Assembly (NCBI GenBank): GCA_003165615.1 | Contig: PLWR01000688.1 | Span: 1 to 16,750 of the forward strand | Direction: 5' to 3' | DNA: 16,750 nucleotides | Source: Acidobacteriota bacterium | GTDB lineage: Bacteria; Acidobacteriota; Terriglobia; UBA7540 | Part shown: positions 14,313-16,750 of the stretch, in pieces | Layout: every line of letters starts with the position of its first letter | Position numbering within the stretch: position 1 is the first letter of the stretch | Made by a program: the position numbers and the translations under genes | The notes under the pieces: generated by a model | Database searches by the model: none | The model's input: only the letters and a program-made list of their open reading frames with translations | What the model was told of the DNA's origin: nothing

Positions 14313-15592
14313 GCATACTTGGCGCGGCCGAACATGACCAGGCCGATGACGTAGGTCAGGCACACCACCGGAACCATCATCGCCACGCGCATCCCGATGT
14401 GATCCGCCAACCAACCCTGCAAGGGTGGAACGCACCCCGCGGCGATGTAAGAGGTACACAGGAGACCGGAGATGGTGCCTTGATATTTGTCAAAGCTGTT
14501 CATGGTGCCCGTGTAGAGGAGCGGGTATACGACCGAAATGAAAAGTCCGCAGGCCGCAAAGCCAACGACGGTAAGCTTCATCGAGCCAAAAGTCGCCACC
14601 AATAAACTCACCATTGTCATCACCGCACAGCAGCGTAAGACCCGGACAGTCCCGAAGCGCTTCAGAACTGAGCCCCCCAGCACCCGTCCCACTCCCGTCA
14701 TTCCCAGGAACAGAGCGTAGACAAAAGCCGGCAGGCTGGGGAACACTCGCCCCATGAACGTCGTGGCGCTGGCATTCGAAATCGCGGCGGGCACCCCGTG
14801 AACGTCTTCGAAAAACTTTGGTATCCAAAAATAAATGCCGATTTCCGCCATCGAGTAGAGATAAATGCCCAGACCGTAGGTAATCAGGATGGGATCGCGC
14901 AGCAGCTTGCCGATTTGCTCCAGGTGGATTCCTTCCGCGTTCGTGGCGCGGGCAGGGAATTTGGATAGACTGAGAAAGCCCACCACCACCACGCAGACGA
15001 CGCCAAACAAGAGGTAATAAGTCTGCCAGGGATGCCCGGTTCCGCGGAGGTAGGCCATTAGAAATATTGCAAGGAAGGCGGCGAAGGTGCAACAGGCCAC
15101 GGCAAAAGTCAAATTGCGATGGTAATTTTCCGGAGCATCCAGTTGCTGAATCATCGGGCTGCCACTGGTTTGCAACATGGTGACACCGGTGCCGATGGCA
15201 AAGACCATGGCGAGAACCAGCGGGTAATTGTGTGATCGCCACAACATGAAGCATCCCAAAGCCATCAGTCCCACGCCCGCCAGAATCACCCGCCGCGCGC
15301 CCAGGCGGTCCGCCAGCAAACCGCTGGGCATCGCGAACAATGCCACGGCGAGGAACGTCGATGTACCAATAAGGCCCATCGCGAATCGGCTGAGGTGAAA
15401 TTCAGCAATGATGTCGGGAGTGATGACGCCCACGACGCCGGTTAATCCAAAAGTGAAGTATGCGAAGTACATGACCCACAGCAGGGGGGCGGGGCGCCGT
15501 GGTGGCGCCGGAACCAGACTTAGGCCGGGTTTGCTGGGGGACTCTGCGGCGGGTTCAGGCGGGAGCTGACGGACGGCTTGGAGGTTTTTCAT
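14309..15592 (-). CDS. MFS sugar permease, FHS/FucP-like
   Basis: 427-residue inner-membrane transporter with about 12 hydrophobic segments after a proline-rich cytoplasmic N-terminus of roughly 35 residues. Features fit the FHS branch of the major facilitator superfamily, which carries L-fucose, glucose or galactose by proton symport: FLAVALFAMPSGLLADRLGARR (loop-2/3 signature), LMALGCFMLWRSHNYPLVLAM, the GTGVTMLQTSGSPMIQQL block comparable to the NP-containing segment of FucP (Asn replaced by Ser), and a C-terminal QGWLADHIGMRVAMMVPVVCLTYV. The substrate cannot be fixed. It follows the glycyl-radical activase by 50 bases on the same strand, so the two are probably one operon. Its TAG stop overlaps an intergenic repeat unit. 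The ribosome binding site is weak. Confidence 0.83.
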   Translation of the reverse strand: MKNLQAVRQLPPEPAAESPSKPGLSLVPAPPRRPAPLLWVMYFAYFTFGLTGVVGVITPDIIAEFHLSRFAMGLIGTSTFLAVALFAMPSGLLADRLGARRVILAGVGLMALGCFMLWRSHNYPLVLAMVFAIGTGVTMLQTSGSPMIQQLDAPENYHRNLTFAVACCTFAAFLAIFLMAYLRGTGHPWQTYYLLFGVVCVVVVGFLSLSKFPARATNAEGIHLEQIGKLLRDPILITYGLGIYLYSMAEIGIYFWIPKFFEDVHGVPAAISNASATTFMGRVFPSLPAFVYALFLGMTGVGRVLGGSVLKRFGTVRVLRCCAVMTMVSLLVATFGSMKLTVVGFAACGLFISVVYPLLYTGTMNSFDKYQGTISGLLCTSYIAAGCVPPLQGWLADHIGMRVAMMVPVVCLTYVIGLVMFGRAKYA

Positions 15593-15642
15593 ATTGTGAT
15601 TCTGCCGAGGGCGATTTCCTTTTGGTGTCAGGGTTGCCGCTC

Positions 15643-16653
15643 TTAATGTGACGATGCGCTTGCGGGGGAGGCATCGGTATTCAGCACGCGCACTCCTTTG
15701 TCACGAAGCCAGTTGGCCCAATGATCCAGTTGGGCCGAGTCCAGAGGTTGATGGGGCATGTTGGGCGACGGACTCAATCCAAAGCGCTGGAGTTTACTTT
15801 CCCCCAGGGGATGATATGGCAGCAATCGGACCCCTTCGAGATTGGGCAGCGATTGAGTCAAGGCGGCAATTCCGAGGAAGTGATCTTCCCGATCGTTGAA
15901 GCCCGGCACGATGGGGCATTGTAATTGAATCTTCGCCCCTGCCGCGTACAGGGACCGAAGATTTTCGATGATGAGCAAATTCGACTGGCCGGTGAAATCC
16001 TTATGCCGTTGCGAGTCCATTTCCTTGCAGTCGAAGAGGAATAAATTAACCAAGGGGACGAGAGGCCGGAATCGCTGCCAACTTGCAAACCCCGACGTTT
16101 CAACGCAGCGATGAATTCCCTGATCCCGTGCGGCTTGGAGCAGGGCAACGGTGAAGTCGATCTGGGCCAGGGGCTCTCCGCCGGAGATCGTCAACCCGCC
16201 GCCCGAATTAGCGTAGAACGCTCTGTCCTGGGCGACTTCCTTCATAACTTCTTCCACGGTCATGGAACGGCCAACGAATTCGAGCGTCCCCGAATCGCAA
16301 TACTCCGTGCAAGTTCCACAGGTTTGGCAGGCGTTGCGGTCATATACGTGAGTCACATCGAAACTTTGGGAGTCCGAGGCTTCCAGCCGGTGGGCGCCGT
16401 GCGGGCACACACGCGCGCATTCTCCGCAGGCCATACACTTTTCAACGAGGAACGAAACCTCCGCAGCGGTGCTCATCCCTTCGGGATTGTGGCACCAGAG
16501 GCAGCGCAGGGGACAGCCCTTCAGGAATACGGTGGTGCGGATTCCGGGCCCATCGTGGAGGGAGAAGCGCTGGATATCAAAAACGCGCCCCAGCACCGTG
16601 GGAGCGGCCTGGGCGCGTTCCGTTTCACTCTTTGCCATCAGGTTTTCGGCCAT
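15643..16653 (-). CDS. glycyl-radical enzyme activating enzyme (PFL-activase family, radical SAM, with two extra [4Fe-4S] sites)
   Basis: 336-residue cytoplasmic radical SAM enzyme that would install a glycyl radical on a partner enzyme. The radical SAM motif is CPLRCLWC (Cys47, Cys51, Cys54), preceded by FSLHDGPGIRTTVFLKG as in pyruvate-formate-lyase activase relatives. A ferredoxin-like insert carries Cys73-x2-Cys76-x2-Cys79-x3-Cys83 and Cys109-x2-Cys112-x2-Cys115-x3-Cys119, the form found in activases for diol dehydratases, benzylsuccinate-type and related glycyl radical enzymes rather than in PflA. SISGGEP-type residues are at 156-161 (TISGGEP). No glycyl radical enzyme gene is in the window, so the partner must lie elsewhere, perhaps beyond the right edge. 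It implies anaerobic metabolism. Starts at 16653 or 16638 are both possible; neither has a clear ribosome binding site. Confidence 0.92.
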   Translation of the reverse strand: MAENLMAKSETERAQAAPTVLGRVFDIQRFSLHDGPGIRTTVFLKGCPLRCLWCHNPEGMSTAAEVSFLVEKCMACGECARVCPHGAHRLEASDSQSFDVTHVYDRNACQTCGTCTEYCDSGTLEFVGRSMTVEEVMKEVAQDRAFYANSGGGLTISGGEPLAQIDFTVALLQAARDQGIHRCVETSGFASWQRFRPLVPLVNLFLFDCKEMDSQRHKDFTGQSNLLIIENLRSLYAAGAKIQLQCPIVPGFNDREDHFLGIAALTQSLPNLEGVRLLPYHPLGESKLQRFGLSPSPNMPHQPLDSAQLDHWANWLRDKGVRVLNTDASPASASSH

Positions 16654-16658
16654 AAAAG

Positions 16659-16720
16659 CGAACTGTTCTAGTACATCGTTCGTAAAATTCTTTGTAATAT
16701 TCTCGGCTTTGTGTTATTGT
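16659..16720. promoter_or_regulatory. divergent promoter region between activase and right-edge gene
   Basis: For the rightward gene TTGTAA (16692-16697) and TATTGT (16715-16720) are 17 bases apart, placing the transcript start near the ATG at 16728, so it may be leaderless. For the activase, TTACAA (same bases, other strand) and TACTAG (16673-16668) are 18 apart. CGAAC (16659-16663) and GTTCG (16678-16682) form an inverted repeat over the activase -10 region, a possible operator. All three are moderate matches. Confidence 0.35.
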
Positions 16721-16727
16721 CGCGCTC

Positions 16728-16750
16728 ATGCCGAGAGTCGCACCCGCGAT
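16728..16750 (+). CDS. N-terminus of a divergent gene, cut by the window edge
   Basis: Only MPRVAPA is visible before the edge. The ATG is just downstream of a plausible TTGTAA-17-TATTGT promoter and has no ribosome binding site. The position divergent from a catabolic activase/permease operon would suit a local regulator, and the short N-terminus is compatible with that, but nothing in seven residues identifies a family. Confidence 0.35.

Overview
The window looks like chromosomal DNA from a GC-rich, Gram-negative soil or sediment-type bacterium, most likely an acidobacterium. The case rests on an Oar-like TonB-dependent receptor with an N-terminal carboxypeptidase-regulatory-like domain and no SusD partner, twin-arginine-type leaders of the MDRR form on exported enzymes, strong AGGAGG-type ribosome binding sites, and intergenic repeats of the TGTCATCCTGAGC and CGTAGGGGCG type, which I associate with acidobacterial genomes. 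The taxonomic call is inference.

Left part (1-3082). A truncated 7Fe-type ferredoxin gene reads leftward and is divergent from a Crp/Fnr-family regulator. The regulator converges on a membrane-anchored class III nucleotide cyclase that also carries TPR-like helices and a degenerate HD-GYP domain. The regulator lacks the Arg-Ser pair that binds the cAMP phosphate in CRP, so a simple 'cyclase makes cAMP, neighbour senses it' reading is not supported.

Spacer (3083-3916). About 830 bases without a convincing gene, holding a GC-rich hairpin and a nested inverted-repeat element bounded by perfect 19-bp inverted repeats.

Central part (3917-14167). A rightward set of exported polysaccharide-use genes: a 1047-residue multidomain glycoside-hydrolase-like protein with two chitobiase-C-terminal-like domains and an NPCBM carbohydrate-binding domain, a CBM9-like secreted protein, a GHL6/beta-galactosidase-trimerisation-type putative glycoside hydrolase, and the large TonB-dependent receptor. 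The receptor is preceded by a 561-base leader with a good sigma70-type promoter (TTGACG-17-TAGTAT). That promoter would start transcription a few bases before a 25-codon frame encoding 8 cysteines, four of them consecutive. The stop codon of this small frame lies in a segment that can pair either with sequence inside the frame or with a segment about 70 bases downstream. This looks like a leader-peptide attenuator or sensor controlling a TonB-dependent receptor, and it is the most unusual thing in the window.

Right part (14309-16750). A leftward pair: a glycyl-radical-enzyme activase followed by an FHS/FucP-like sugar permease. A divergent gene begins at 16728 and is cut by the window edge. 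Together the central and right parts suggest uptake and breakdown of a complex glycan, possibly deoxysugar-containing. The sugar identity, the glycyl radical enzyme that the activase serves and the ligand sensed by the Cys-rich leader are not in the window.
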